The notes: generated by a model from the sequence alone, not told the origin. Positions 1 through 9,545 are shown, numbered from the stretch's first letter. The stretch is 64,000 nt of DNA from Diplonema japonicum (GCA_964019335.1 OZ025681.1:248001-312000), one strand, 5' to 3'. Program-made: numbers and translations.

Positions 1-1972
1 GGTACACGTCATCCGCGTACGAAAGTGACCAAGCTCCTGGTACTTCCGTCATCACGCACTTCACCATCACCGACACCAAGGCGTTCACCATGATTACCGA
101 GATGGGGCACCCTTGCAGGATACCATTCGTCACTCGGAACTCTGAGCCAACACCTGTCGGGAAACGGAATCGCCGCTTCAGGTTCGCATACATAGCTTTC
201 AAGGGGGTCAGTATCCGCTCGTGCAAACCGAGATCTTGCATCAGGCCAAAAGCTATCTGCTGTGGGACTCTGTCGAAGCACTTGACAAAATCCAACGCAA
301 TGCCGTTGAGAGGGGTGCCTGTCAACAGCGCCTCTTCGAGCTGTGTACTGAGCTCCATCAGAATGCTATCCGTGCCTCTCTTCGGTCTGAAACCATGCTG
401 AGAGTCGTCGATCCACTTCTCTTGCCACAGCGTGATGTCACGCAGCCTCGCACATGCCCACAGCCGATAGACCGCGCTCGTGACTGTGATCGGCCGATGG
501 TTCAGAGGAGTCCTCTCGCCACCCTTCGGGATCAACGTCACCAGCGCTGTCAGGAGTGCTTTCGGCCACTTCCCTGTCGTCTCGACTGCGTTGAACAGCT
601 CGGCCCAAGCATCCAGCAGTACTACCGGCATGGCACGCAGTTCCGCCATCCTCCATCCATCCACCCCTGGAGCCGTTCTCGTTGACTTCTTGGCCAACAC
701 CGCCCTCAGATCCTCTCCTGTAAGTGGTCGAAGTTCCATCTTCTGCGACACGATGTACTCCCTGTACCTCGTTCTAAAGGCGTTGTACTGCGGCTCTCCT
801 CGATCCCCACCGTACAGCTGAAAAATAGGGTCCCACTCCTTGTGCATCATCTTGTCCATCTCTTCAAGATCTGCCGTGAGAACCCCGTCGCCTTCCACTG
901 CCTGCGTTGCTGATGCCGTTGTGCCCTTCACGAAGGCGGTCACCCTCTTCCGTTCCTCCTTGAAGTGGGTGTTGATCCTCTCTTCATACTTCCTTTCACG
1001 CTCGACCCTCGCGTCCTTTGCGATCACTCGCGCCAGAGCGGACAGGTCGTCGTCTAGGCGTTGAAGTTTGATGATAATCGTTTCAAAATTGTCCTTCATC
1101 AGACCCACCTCGCATCTCGGAAGCTGCGGGAGCTTCGCTAGCACCTTTATAGCATTCGCCCAAGTCCTCAGCAGCTGCTCCGGCATGTTGCTTGCTAGTC
1201 CCCTGTCGAGCAGATCTTGGACTCCCGCAAGGATGTGCGAGACTTTCCGCTTCACCTCGGCGATGCACTTCTGCCAGCCCACTGCCGCACCTGTCGCCTC
1301 AACCACAGATTTCGCCGACAGGCACTTCTCCTTTGGTTGTCGCGCCACGCTTCTCCCGACGTAGGCCCTCCGTCTCACCGCTGGCAGGTCCCCGATGCAG
1401 CATTCCTCCGAAACGCACGCTAACGTACTATACGCATCGTCAATGTCGCCGTCGCCCAGCTTCTGCGCAAATCCCCCGACCTGTAGCAGCTCAGCAACTC
1501 GGTCATCATCAGCAGCTTCCATCGGCAACTCCCTCGGGACGAAGTATTTCCTCGTCATGCACTTGAGGGCCGGGATCCGGAGCTGGATTGAGAGGCAGCG
1601 GTGCTCGTTGGTGTAGACTGCGTCGTGTACCCACACCTTCTGTAGGCCTGCCGCCGCGATCGGGTTCAGCAGAACGTAGTCGATACGCGTCTTCGTGTTG
1701 GTGGCCTGCCTGGCAAAGGTGTGGCATGGTTCCACGCCATCCCTCTCGGCTTGCAGCATAGCAGCATCCACCCAATCGCTCCCCACCGCCTGTTGTAGCA
1801 CTCCCGACTGTGACACCGCGGTGTTGAAATCGCCTGCCACGATGATCGGTACGTCACCGAGGACGCATCTCATCTTGTTCAGGACCTTATCCAGCAGAGC
1901 CTCCCGCTGGTGCTTGCCGTGACCGCCCGAGTGACAGTAGACTACGATCAGGTAACCACATATCTCGACCAT
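1..1972 (-). pseudogene. Reverse transcriptase with second half of AP endonuclease (partial, off left edge)
   Basis: One frame is open on the minus strand from 1972 to the window edge with no stop that I can find. Its beginning continues the endonuclease (VVYCHSGGHG, then GDFNT and RIDYVLL motifs). RT motifs follow in order: LIPKGG with a following RPIT near 490-535, LDFVKCFDRVP near 265-300, NGILQGCPIS near 100-125, and the catalytic YADD at 8-19. It is in a different frame from the start of the endonuclease (1887-2360), so this copy probably cannot make the full polyprotein unless the shift is programmed or a sequence error. Function if intact: target-primed reverse transcription of the element RNA. 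Confidence 0.88.
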
Positions 1973-2360
1973 CTAGGTTGATCATCGAGTGTACCCACCT
2001 GTTGTCGTCAGCTCTTCCTGCCGTATCTTTTACCAGAGCAGGTCGGCGTCGCTGCACCAGCAGACCCACCCCGCCCCTCTTCGCCTTATCAGGAGACGCG
2101 AGTCCATCGACCACGATGCCTGGTTGCGGGCTCCCCCACAACGCGCGATACCTACCGTCGTCCTCGACGTGTCTCCCAACCATCTCCTGACCGTGCTCCG
2201 TCAGCTTCACTTCCTGCAGGCATGTCACGTCGCTCCCCATAGCCAGGACCTCGTCAACCTTGTTGCTCAGGGACCCCACATTGAGTGTGGTGATTATGAG
2301 CGAATCGGGGTCCCTGGCGCCACCCGACTGGACGTCCCTCCGGACGTCCCAGTCCGCACT
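1887..2360 (-). pseudogene. AP-type endonuclease, N-terminal part, frame-disrupted
   Basis: Directly after the TGA at 2361 the same frame continues with ITTLNVGSLSNK (the conserved Asn-containing start of the APE fold), then TCLQEVKLT with the metal-binding Glu, and GGVGLLV. The conserved Asn lies upstream of the first in-frame ATG (near 2240), so an intact domain would need stop read-through, reinitiation or an upstream start. The frame stops at 1887 after a nonsense-looking tail, while homologous sequence resumes one frame over from 1972. These nick-site-generating nucleases act in the nucleus during insertion of the element. Confidence 0.82.
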
Positions 2361-3875
2361 TCAATTGAACTCGGTGTCGATGTCCTGGACAGCCAGGGGG
2401 GCGACCATCGGGGTTAGCTGCTGCTGCACAGGTGTCCCGCCAGCTGCCGCGGCACAAAGGGGGGTGCTGTTGGGCATGATCATCGGCGTCATCTCCCTGC
2501 CTATTCCAGCGGTGGGGACAAGGGCACCTGAGGCCGCTTTCTTGTTGCCCGGCTCGTCCTCGCACTTCCTCTTCCCGCCTGTCTTCCTTGCCGCTTTCGC
2601 CTGTGCCTGCATCTCCTTTTGGATTGAGCCCACCGCCTGTGCGAGGTTGTTCACCGCAGAAGCAATCACGTCCAACTGCTCCAGACGTGCAGCCATCACT
2701 CCCATCTGCTCGCTCAGCGTTTGCACGTTCTGTTGCACGGACATCAACAGGTTGGCCGTCGACGCGTTCTTCCTCTCCATGTCGACGAGCCGGGCCTCCA
2801 TGGTCTTCCTCTCCTGTTCGTTCTCCAGTTCCATCCTTCGCGCCCATTCCACGAACTGGTCGGTGGATGCGGTACCGGAGGTCGCAGATGGCGGTGCCGA
2901 CGCCGGCGCCTGCATCACCGGTGTCGTCTGCGGTTTGTAGAAATGCGTCGACTGCCCAGACTGCTGCGCTTGCCCAGGCTGCTGTGTCTCGGTCGCTTGT
3001 GGTTGAGGTTGAACTCCCGGTTGGGGTGCTGCAGTTGGATTCGGTGCTGGCCCAGCTTGTCTTCCCCACACGGCGTTCGGCGGCAAGGTGAAGACCGGCG
3101 TGTTCTTCACCTCCTTCTTCTTCTTATTCTTGCCCACCCTCAGCAGGTCCCCTTCCATCGGCTGGATGGCCCACCTCACTCCCTGGACTGTCAACACCAA
3201 GCTCCTTGGTTCGGTCGTCGCAGTCACCACCCACGTCTGTCTGCCACTATGCCTGTGCAGCTTCTTCCTCACCGTTGCTGGCCACCCGGAACGGCTCAGC
3301 TTGCCCTCGAGCTCCAGCCCGTTCATTGCTACCGGGACTCCCTGCACCTCGTAGTGGGCACCCTCCAGCAGGTCTACGGCGGTCGCTGTTGTCTTCAGAT
3401 CTGCATGGCGGTCCTTGAGGATCTGCCTTGCGGTGTTGAGTCCGTCCTTTGGCACCCGAACGCCGTACGTGACAGTCTTGCTCGATTTTTTCAGGGTCAA
3501 ACCCCATCCGCCGATGTCATTCTTCATCTTCAGGGCAACCTTCAGAGCCGTGTTCTCCAGCCAGATCACTGGCAGCAGGTCACGCGCCTCCCAAGGCTGC
3601 CTGACGAAAACGCCGTCCTTTCCGCTGCGCGTTAGGATCGCCTTAACGTCTTCCTTCTTTACCGTGATCGGTATTTCTAAAATACCGTCCTTCTTTCTGC
3701 CCCTCTTAGCGAGGTACCTCCCTGCGCGTTCTCTCAGCCATGCCAGCAGACGCGGCCGAGCTTTCTCGGCGTCCTGCGTCGTCTGCGCCAGGAGAAAAAG
3801 CTCTGCAGTGCACGTGGGCTCAGGCTCCTTCTCCTCCGTCTCCTCCATGTCCTCGACAGTCTCGCTAGTGGGCAT
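2361..3875 (-). CDS. Retrotransposon ORF1-like coiled-coil protein
   Basis: About 504 residues from the ATG at 3875 (MPTSETVEDM). The N-terminal half is mixed and basic (AKRGRKKDG, KNKKKKEVK), the middle is rich in Gln/Pro/Ala, and residues near 350-460 form a likely coiled coil (ELENEQERKTMEARL, LSEQMGVMAARLEQL). The end carries a basic nuclear-signal-like patch (KTGGKRKCEDE). Its position between the OTU ORF and the endonuclease matches ORF1 proteins of LINEs, which coat element RNA; I see no clear zinc knuckle or RRM. It starts 66 nt downstream of the OTU stop in another frame and ends at a TGA followed in the same frame by the endonuclease. Confidence 0.68.
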   Translation of the reverse strand: MPTSETVEDMEETEEKEPEPTCTAELFLLAQTTQDAEKARPRLLAWLRERAGRYLAKRGRKKDGILEIPITVKKEDVKAILTRSGKDGVFVRQPWEARDLLPVIWLENTALKVALKMKNDIGGWGLTLKKSSKTVTYGVRVPKDGLNTARQILKDRHADLKTTATAVDLLEGAHYEVQGVPVAMNGLELEGKLSRSGWPATVRKKLHRHSGRQTWVVTATTEPRSLVLTVQGVRWAIQPMEGDLLRVGKNKKKKEVKNTPVFTLPPNAVWGRQAGPAPNPTAAPQPGVQPQPQATETQQPGQAQQSGQSTHFYKPQTTPVMQAPASAPPSATSGTASTDQFVEWARRMELENEQERKTMEARLVDMERKNASTANLLMSVQQNVQTLSEQMGVMAARLEQLDVIASAVNNLAQAVGSIQKEMQAQAKAARKTGGKRKCEDEPGNKKAASGALVPTAGIGREMTPMIMPNSTPLCAAAAGGTPVQQQLTPMVAPLAVQDIDTEFN

Positions 3876-3940
3876 TGCCGGGTCGCCGTGCCTTGCCGTC
3901 ACGTACAGGCGCCTGTACGTCTTGCCACGTCCCTCGTTTG

Positions 3941-4690
3941 TCACCAGGAGCCCTGCGGCACCAGGTACACCGCGCGCTCTTGCACCGTCTCCGGGCCCTG
4001 CCACTCCTGCACGTGGACCTGCCACTCATCTCCATCGAGGCACCCCTCGACGGGCTTGCATACTTCTTTCTTCTCGGGCTTCGAACCACCCTTGGCCACG
4101 CTGCGTAGAGGAATGGGGTATCTCGGCCTCGGCTCATACTCATCTGCGTCCGGCTTCCTCGCTCCTTCCTCCCTGCTGAGACACACGTAGTGGTCTCTCA
4201 CATACCCTAGCCACAGCTCCTGTGTGGTCACCATCCCACCCACCGGCCTGGAGGTGGTGCACACCAGGCGATCGTCCCGGACCGCGTACACACAGATCAC
4301 GCGGCCCATGGCTCGCGCCAGGGCATTCACCGCCATCCGGTCTCCCCACGTCCCCGGAAGAGCCACCAGCCGCTGGTACTCCTTCCACGCCCCCTCCGGG
4401 TCCTCTCCAATCATGAAGGACGAGAAGTCCTTCGTCGCCAGGTCTGCCGCCACTGCCTCCCTTAGGGCAGCGGCCCCGTCTCGCGCTCCGTGCACCGCGT
4501 ATGAGGCTGCCTCATACAAGCAGTCTCCCGGCCTCCTCCCCACGTCTTGGACCTTCCAGCCCATCCCCAGCCTGCCGGCTAGGTCGCCCACCGCTTCTCC
4601 TTGCCTGGTGGATTCGCCAGACCCCCCTTTTGGAGGAGCCTGCCCAGGAACCGCCCTCGTGGAGGCTCCACCTCGGCCTTTTGGTGGCAT
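3941..4690 (-). CDS. OTU-family cysteine protease ORF of the retrotransposon
   Basis: 249 residues starting MPPKGRGG. The OTU signature is visible: RRPGDCLYEAA (catalytic Cys57 with preceding Asp56), then TWGDRMAVNALARAMGRVICVYA around 114-136 (the WG...A.A....I.V strand), and VRDHYVCLS with the catalytic His167. OTU enzymes cleave ubiquitin or ubiquitin-like chains; whether this one does is unknown. A Gly/Pro/Ser-rich leader (1-45) precedes the fold. It is the first ORF of the element. OTU-like proteases are unusual but, as far as I recall, not unprecedented in retroelements. No catalytic residue is obviously lost. Confidence 0.78.
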   Translation of the reverse strand: MPPKGRGGASTRAVPGQAPPKGGSGESTRQGEAVGDLAGRLGMGWKVQDVGRRPGDCLYEAASYAVHGARDGAAALREAVAADLATKDFSSFMIGEDPEGAWKEYQRLVALPGTWGDRMAVNALARAMGRVICVYAVRDDRLVCTTSRPVGGMVTTQELWLGYVRDHYVCLSREEGARKPDADEYEPRPRYPIPLRSVAKGGSKPEKKEVCKPVEGCLDGDEWQVHVQEWQGPETVQERAVYLVPQGSW

Positions 4691-5106
4691 TTCTTCGCGA
4701 CTTTTGATGTTAAAAACCCGAAACCCAGTGTTCCCTGAAAAAAAAAGGAGGGGAGAGAGAGGGAGAAAAAAAAAAATAACATGTATAGAAAATTGTTGCC
4801 CATGTAACCCAATCTCATTTAGAAAACCTTTTCCACAGATTCTTATGTTCGAAAAATACAAACAAAAGTTATTCTCCAGAGCTTACGAAAAAAAAAAAAA
4901 AAAAAAAAATGATGAACATGGACCTGTCCGGGAGATAGCGATGAACTTGAATTGAAAATAAAAAAAAAAAAAAAAAATGGGGCGAAACACATCACAGTGG
5001 CTTTTTTATTTTTTTCTATTATTTCTTCTTTTTTTTCTGTTTCTCTTTCTTTTTTTTCAAAGAAGGAGGGGGGGGAAAAAAAGAGAGAGAAAAATATGAT
5101 AAGAAG

Positions 5107-5205
5107 GCGCACAACGGCCGAGCTGTAGCTTCTCCTGCACTCCGACAACAGCACATCTGATGTACTTCTTTATATCTATGTTATCTTACCACCATACAAG
5201 AAAAA
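5107..5205. repeat. Dispersed repeat family R3, copy 1
   Basis: Shares GGCCGAGC(A/T)GTAGCTTCT and CACATCTGATGTACTTCTT plus the following TATCTATGTTAT and ACCACCATA with sequences at 28485-28620 and 28824-29068. Shorter and more decayed than those. Confidence 0.7.
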
Positions 5206-5300
5206 AAGAAAAAGGAAAAAAAGATAGTAATGGCAATCATTAGGTTATTTTATCTCGAATAAACCCAGTAAGCAGCTGTTAAGACAGTAAAAAGAAATAA

Positions 5301-5394
5301 AAGAGTCAGGTGGGAAATAAAACAATAATATATGAGTTAAAGGAAGTCTTTTATGAGACGCGCCCCCTTGTTCTCATCCACTACCTGCACCCTA
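5301..5394. repeat. Composite dispersed repeat R1/R2, copy 1 (mainly R2)
   Basis: Begins with GAGTCAGG and contains ATATGAGTTAAAGGAAGTCT, GAGACGCGCCCCCTTG and TTCTCATCC-CTACCTGCA, matching copies near 10606-10660, 14741-14805 and 17951-17982. Confidence 0.75.
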
Positions 5395-5863
5395 CAATAA
5401 TTAAAAAAGAAAATGGGAGGAACAATTCTTCTAATTTACTGTAAAAAAGAAAATCGTTTTTCTTTTTATTTTCTTGTAACCCTTGAATTTACTTTTCGGT
5501 TTGGAATCCCTTCGCAACTCATTTACTGACAAGTTGCTGTTTGTGCAAAGTCGGGAAAAAAAAGAATAGAGAAATCAGTCAACTGATGTGTTTCTCCTTC
5601 AAGCCGTCTTCACCTACAGGGTAGGGATAAACAGACAAGCTGCCTCTACTCTTTTGTGCACTTTTATCAAAGAAAAAAAAAAACAATTTTCCATTCCGAG
5701 ATACCGCTCTTCAGTGGGACAAGATTAAAAGAGATTCTTACAGTAATCAGTTGATAAAAGAATTCGGAGTTTCTTCTGGATTAAAAGAAAAAAAAAAATA
5801 AAAAATAAAAAAAATAGAATGTATCATAGTTCTGAAGTTTCCTTCTTCTTTTTTAAACTTTTT

Positions 5864-6241
5864 CTAAACCACATTTTGCGCGGGAGGACCACCCTGAGGG
5901 GGAGGATAAACGTAAACGGGCTCACCAGAATTCGCCTGCTGGGTAGGCTTGTTACAGCAGCACTTGACACAGCAGAAAATACAGAGGCCGATCCCAATAC
6001 ACGTCAGCACGCTGCCCACAACAATAAAAGCGATCGAGAAACCAGTCAGCTCGCAGTCGTAGAGGGGCGACACAATGTTGCTGTTCCTCTCACAGGTACT
6101 CCAAGGGCAGATGCACTTGTACTCAGTATACACCAGTCCTTCCGACGAGAGCTCCCTGTAACAGTAGTCAAGCTGCGGGTTGGTCTCATCACACCCGGAG
6201 ACAGCAAGAACAAACAGCGACAACACAGCGATAATTTTCAT
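5864..6241 (-). CDS. Small cysteine-rich membrane protein, array copy A
   Basis: 125 residues. Signal peptide MKIIAVLSLFVLAVSG, a short ectodomain with about six cysteines (CDETNPQ, CYREL, CICPWSTCE, YDC), one hydrophobic segment (GFSIAFIVVGSVLTCIGIG, about 66-88), a juxtamembrane Cys cluster (CIFCCVKCCC, possible palmitoylation sites) and a short Pro-rich cytosolic tail. This suggests a type I surface protein; no named family recognised. It is the most downstream of three intact paralogues (8873 and 10707). A conserved pyrimidine-AG site lies 14 nt before the ATG. Confidence 0.8.
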   Translation of the reverse strand: MKIIAVLSLFVLAVSGCDETNPQLDYCYRELSSEGLVYTEYKCICPWSTCERNSNIVSPLYDCELTGFSIAFIVVGSVLTCIGIGLCIFCCVKCCCNKPTQQANSGEPVYVYPPPQGGPPAQNVV

Positions 6242-6244
6242 TTT

Positions 6245-6400
6245 TTCTAATATTCCTGTGTTGAACTAACGGGGTAAGATTAAGGGTGAGGGGGGAGAAA
6301 ATGAGATGTATAGAAAATAGAAACCTTCCGGTTTTTACTTGTTGTGCCCATGCCCCATTGCTACGCTCATCCTGTCTAGCTGCGAGGCTCTCCTGTCGAT
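6245..6400. repeat. Duplicated 5' flank of array genes (copy A)
   Basis: Shares TTCCTGTGTTGAACTAACGG and TTGTGCCCATGCCCCATTGC / TACGCTCATCCTGTCTAGCT with 9395-9545 upstream of gene B, so the duplication unit included the 5' region. Confidence 0.8.
6256..6257 (-). promoter_or_regulatory. Predicted splice acceptor of array gene A
   Basis: Coding strand reads a pyrimidine-rich run, then TTAGTTCAACACAG, then ATG 14 nt later. The same motif precedes copy B and a variant precedes copy C. Confidence 0.55.
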
Positions 6401-6425
6401 GCAACAGGAAAAAAAAAAAAAAAAA

Positions 6426-6552
6426 GAGTCAGTTGATTGTTGTTTGTGCACAGCTGGGATTAACCTGTAGAAGGATAAGCCCAACAATGCTACCACTACT
6501 CTTTTTAGCAATAACAATTCATTGTCAATATATTGTTTTTCTTTGTTCAAGC
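6426..6552. repeat. Dispersed repeat R1, copy 1
   Basis: GAGTCAGTTGATTGT, GTGCACAGCTGGG, TAACCTGTAGAAGGATAAGC and CAACAATGCTACCACTACTC are shared with 14577-14703 and 24112-24250, and partly with 10548-10600, 28436-28486 and 53513-53560. Confidence 0.85.
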
Positions 6553-7204
6553 AAAAAAGAAACTCAAATTACAGAAGTACTGATGAAATGTGGACCTTAA
6601 CGCAGTCAGTCCAGGAAGATAGCGATGAAAGTTGAAAGAAATAGAACGAAACACTTTAAACATCACAGTGGCCATTTTTTCATTTATTTTCTTTTCTTTA
6701 TTCAAAAAGATATTAAAAAAAAAAAAAAAAAAAAAAAAGAAGTTTGCGCTCCAAATCTCTAAAACCCCCGTTATGTAGGGAATTCGAACGGGAAAAAATC
6801 GGATGAAAGACTCTTTTCATTTGTACTTTTACAGGAAAATGACCAAAAACCTCAAATATTTTTTCAGTCCTCTAAACGGAGGAAACCGGGGTCAGAGATA
6901 TGATACGCATTATCATAACACGGGTTGGGGGGGGGGGGGGGTAAAGGAGAAATTTAAAGCTCGATCTATTCTCTGGCGAAAAAGTTTCTTTTTTTTTTAA
7001 TATTTTCCCAAAGCCGAAAGCGCATCGCACCAACAAGTAGCGGGGGGGGGGGGGGGGGGTAAGTTCCCTTTTTTAAAGATATTCACCTCCCCGCCCTATT
7101 CTTTTTACCTTTTCAGGTATTGATGTGGAGAGGGGGAATAAAATAAGAACCACTGATTTGAACTGTGAGAAAAAAAAATATCAACCATAAAAAAAAAAAA
7201 AAAA

Positions 7205-7313
7205 AGATACACCGCAGCAGAAATAATACAAAGGGGATCCCAAGACACTTCAGAATGCTCCCACAACTGCAACAAAGCGTTGTCATGAAAGTAGTCAGAT
7301 TGCTGCGTGCTTT
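7205..7313 (-). pseudogene. Relic of the small membrane-protein gene (1)
   Basis: On the minus strand this stretch aligns by eye with the transmembrane-coding part of copies A-C: CTTGGGATCCCCTTTGTAT / TTCTGCTG corresponds to ATTGGGATCGGCCTCTGTAT / TTCTGCTG, and TTGTGGGAGCATTCTGAAGT to TTGTGGGCAGCGTGCTGACG. Indels break the frame and no signal peptide or start remains. It lies between intact copies A and B. Confidence 0.7.
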
Positions 7314-7713
7314 CTTTTTTTCTTTTTTCTTTTTTTTTTTTTTCTTCGAAAAAAAATAGTTGAAACCCTGTCGCTGAGAAAGAAGTGAACAGGCAGGGAA
7401 AAAAGAAGAAAAAAAAAGGGGGAGGGGATTTCAAGGTGAAATAGGGAAACTGTATTTTTATTTACTACCAACAAATAATGATCTTACTGTTTACCTCGAG
7501 ATTTCGCATTTTCTGCCCATCCAGGGTCTTGAGGGATGGTCTATTCACCCGAGAGGTAAAGTCAATTCCTTTGGCAGTAGAGTAAAGTAGGTTTAAAAAA
7601 AAAAAATGGGAGAATTTCTTCTTTCTTTTTTCTTCTTTTTTTTGTTTCCCTTCTGATTACTGTAAAGTTGGGGGGTGTACATATACAAAGTCAGGTGTTT
7701 ATTTTCTGCACAG

Positions 7714-7752
<39 letters not shown>

Positions 7753-7925
7753 TCTCAATTTTTATTTTGTGGTGCTAAGCAGTATTTGACACATCGATTG
7801 TGACACTTCGCCCCGAAGCCTCCGAAATCCCCTGTGGTCCGTAGAAAGTATTCAGAACATAATCTCCTTTCCGGACTGTGCCTGGACAAGATTAAGAGAT
7901 TCTACGGTAATCAGTTGGTGAAAAT
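7235..7925. repeat. Spacer duplication, copy 1
   Basis: Long similarity with 9890-10515: the relic segment, then TGATCTTACTGTTTACCTCG, CATCCAGGGTCTTGAGGGAT, GACACTTCGCCCCGAAG and TTTCCGGACTGTGCCTGGAC occur in the same order, interrupted by homopolymers of different length. Shows that the array grew by duplication of gene-plus-spacer units. Confidence 0.85.
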
Positions 7926-8703
7926 AATAAAAAAAAAATAATATAAAAAAAAAAGAGAAAATAAAAAGAGTCAGCCAACGCTGCCCACGATATGCTCGGG
8001 GGGGGTCTTTACGATGCTCGGGGGTCTTTTTTTTCTCCTTAACCACTAAAGGACCATGAGGACATATGTGTTCTTAAGAATTATATTTTCTATGTGACAC
8101 TTTTTTTTGTGCCCAACAGCCCCAGACCTTACAAAGACCCATTGTTTTAAATTGTTTTAAAGCTGAAATACCCTTTTGCGCGCACCGTGTTTTTCAACCA
8201 AGCTAATAACGGATAATCTCTAATTACCAGCTCTTCTGGTATGCATGCGATTGGAGGTTCGGCGCAACAGAAAATACATCCCCGTGGGCACGGTTCAACT
8301 CCGGAAGACGACAGTGGGCAGAAAACGAAAAAGGAGGCAAGCAAACAAATCTCACGTCATGACAGAGTCATGCGGCAGAGCTCGGACAGCATCCGGTTCC
8401 TCTTGTGATAACCTTGCCTTTAATTTCTTCGACTGCTGAGCAAGGTCGCTCGCAATCGTCAGTATTTTGTCGTATATTTCCTCTCCCGACCCCGTATGAA
8501 TAATAAGTAGCCCCCCTGCATGAAAAATAAACTAGACCTCCTTTATCCCCTGGGGCACGTGTTTTTTACAGGGTACAATGTGGTTAAACTCACCCATTCT
8601 TTTTTTCCAGGATCATAAATACGACCCCCGGTCCTTTAATGGTTAAGTTGTTCTTTTTTGAGGGGAGGAATAAAAATAAAAAAAATAAAAAAGAACAAAA
8701 AAA

Positions 8704-8745
8704 AAGAGACATTTAAGGGTACCTGCGGTATGTGACAGGACGCCT
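8704..8745. repeat. Dispersed repeat R4, copy 1
   Basis: GAGACATTTAAGGGTACCTG followed by CGGTATGTGACAGGACGCCT, preceded by poly-A. Nearly the same at 40519-40559 and, with changes, at 38553-38597. Confidence 0.8.
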
Positions 8746-8872
8746 GAAGAGTCTCAATCTATCTCTTGATCGAAAAAATAGAAAATAGAAGAATGTATCA
8801 TATGTTTTCGGAGTTTTGTTCCGTCGGATCAGCCTGAAGTTACCCCTTTTTTTTTCTTTTCAACTTCTTCTC

Positions 8873-9370
8873 CTAAGCTACACTTGGCACAGGAGGAGCC
8901 TGGGTACCACCCTGAGGGGCAGGATAGGCACCACCCTGAGGGATAGTACAGGTACCATTCTGAGGGGCAGGACAGGCACCATCCTGAGGGGGAGGATAGG
9001 CCCCACCCAGAGGGGGGGGAGGATAGGTAGAAACACCACCTTGAGTGGCAGGATAGACAACAACAGCCTCAACTGGATTGACCTGCTGGGTAGGACTGTG
9101 ACAGCAGCACCTGACGCAGCAGAAAATACAGAGGCCGATCCCAACACACGTCAGCACGCTGCCCACAACAATAAAAGCGATCGAGAAACCAGTCAGCTTG
9201 CAGTCGTAGAGGGGCGACACAGTGTTGCTGTTCCTCTCACAGGTACTCCAAGGGCAGATGCACTTGTACTCAGAAAACACCTCCCTGTAACAGTAATCGT
9301 CCTGCGGGTTGGTCTCATCACACCCGGAGACAGCAAGAACAAACAGCGACAACACAGCGATAACCTTCAT
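8873..9370 (-). CDS. Small cysteine-rich membrane protein, array copy B (long tail)
   Basis: 165 residues from the ATG at 9370; an upstream extension in the same frame lacks support. Signal peptide MKVIAVLSLFVLAVSG, Cys-rich ectodomain (CDETNPQDD, CICPWSTCE), transmembrane segment GFSIAFIVVGSVLTCVGIG and the CIFCCVRCC cluster match copies A and C. The tail is longest here because it contains repeated eight-residue units of the type AYPAPQGG encoded by 24-nt repeats (8907-9002). Pro-rich tails of this kind could bind SH3/WW-type partners; that is inference. Confidence 0.8.
   Translation of the reverse strand: MKVIAVLSLFVLAVSGCDETNPQDDYCYREVFSEYKCICPWSTCERNSNTVSPLYDCKLTGFSIAFIVVGSVLTCVGIGLCIFCCVRCCCHSPTQQVNPVEAVVVYPATQGGVSTYPPPPLGGAYPPPQDGACPAPQNGTCTIPQGGAYPAPQGGTQAPPVPSVA
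8907..9002 (-). repeat. 24-nt tandem repeat in tail of array copy B
   Basis: About four units of ACCACCCTGAGGGGCAGGAT plus four bases, with variants, encoding Pro/Gly/Gln-rich octapeptides. Copy C has only one or two such units, so tail length varies by repeat number. Confidence 0.8.
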
Positions 9371-9394
9371 ATTCCTTCTTTTTCTTTTGTTCTT

Positions 9395-9545
9395 TGTATT
9401 CCTGTGTTGAACTAACGGGGTAAGATGAAGAGGGAGGGGGGGGGGGGGGGAAATGATGCTTCTACTTGTTGTGCCCATGCCCCATTGCTACGCTCATCCT
9501 GTCTAGCTGCGATCTCCTGTCGATGCAACACAAGGGGTTGACGCG
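9395..9545. repeat. Duplicated 5' flank of array genes (copy B)
   Basis: Counterpart of 6245-6400 (see there); a poly-G run of different length interrupts the similarity near 9437-9450. Confidence 0.8.
9402..9403 (-). promoter_or_regulatory. Predicted splice acceptor of array gene B
   Basis: Long C/T run, then CCGTTAGTTCAACACAG on the coding strand, about 31 nt before the ATG at 9370; identical core to gene A. Confidence 0.55.

Larger units (their letters stand above)
1..4690 (-). mobile_element. Non-LTR (LINE-like) retrotransposon, truncated by the left window edge
   Basis: Read on the minus strand the order is OTU-like protease ORF, coiled-coil nucleic-acid-binding-type ORF, AP-endonuclease domain, reverse transcriptase. 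This is the layout of an APE-class non-LTR element with an extra protease ORF. No long terminal repeats or integrase are seen. The copy is damaged: an in-frame TGA at 2361-2363 separates the second ORF from the endonuclease, and a frameshift near 1890-1970 separates the first part of the endonuclease from the rest plus the RT. The element continues past base 1, so its 3' end is not in the window. Related 3' fragments lie at 14.8-16.0, 38.6-39.4 and 63.5-64.0 kb. Confidence 0.88.
4691..5863. other. AT-rich spacer
   Basis: No supported gene. Contains many A and T homopolymers and parts of two dispersed repeat families (5107-5205 and 5301-5394), listed separately. Confidence 0.6.
6242..8872. other. 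Spacer between array genes A and B
   Basis: No intact gene. Holds a 5' flank shared with gene B (6245-6400), an R1 copy (6426-6552), a relic of the array gene (7205-7313), a block duplicated at 9890-10515, two poly-G runs (near 6925 and 7040) and an R4 copy (8704-8745). Confidence 0.6.

Noticed and set aside
90-821. Plus-strand frames over the reverse transcriptase
   Set aside because: They oppose an RT with all core motifs on the minus strand.
6426-6552. tRNA gene or tRNA-derived SINE in repeat R1
   Set aside because: A-box-like TAGCATTGTTGG on the minus strand has a mismatch, and there is no B box at the right distance or cloverleaf that I can draw.
8147-8344. Possible third relic of the membrane-protein array (CIFCC-like codons)
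   Set aside because: Only about 12 nt (TGTATTTTCTG) match convincingly; not enough to call.
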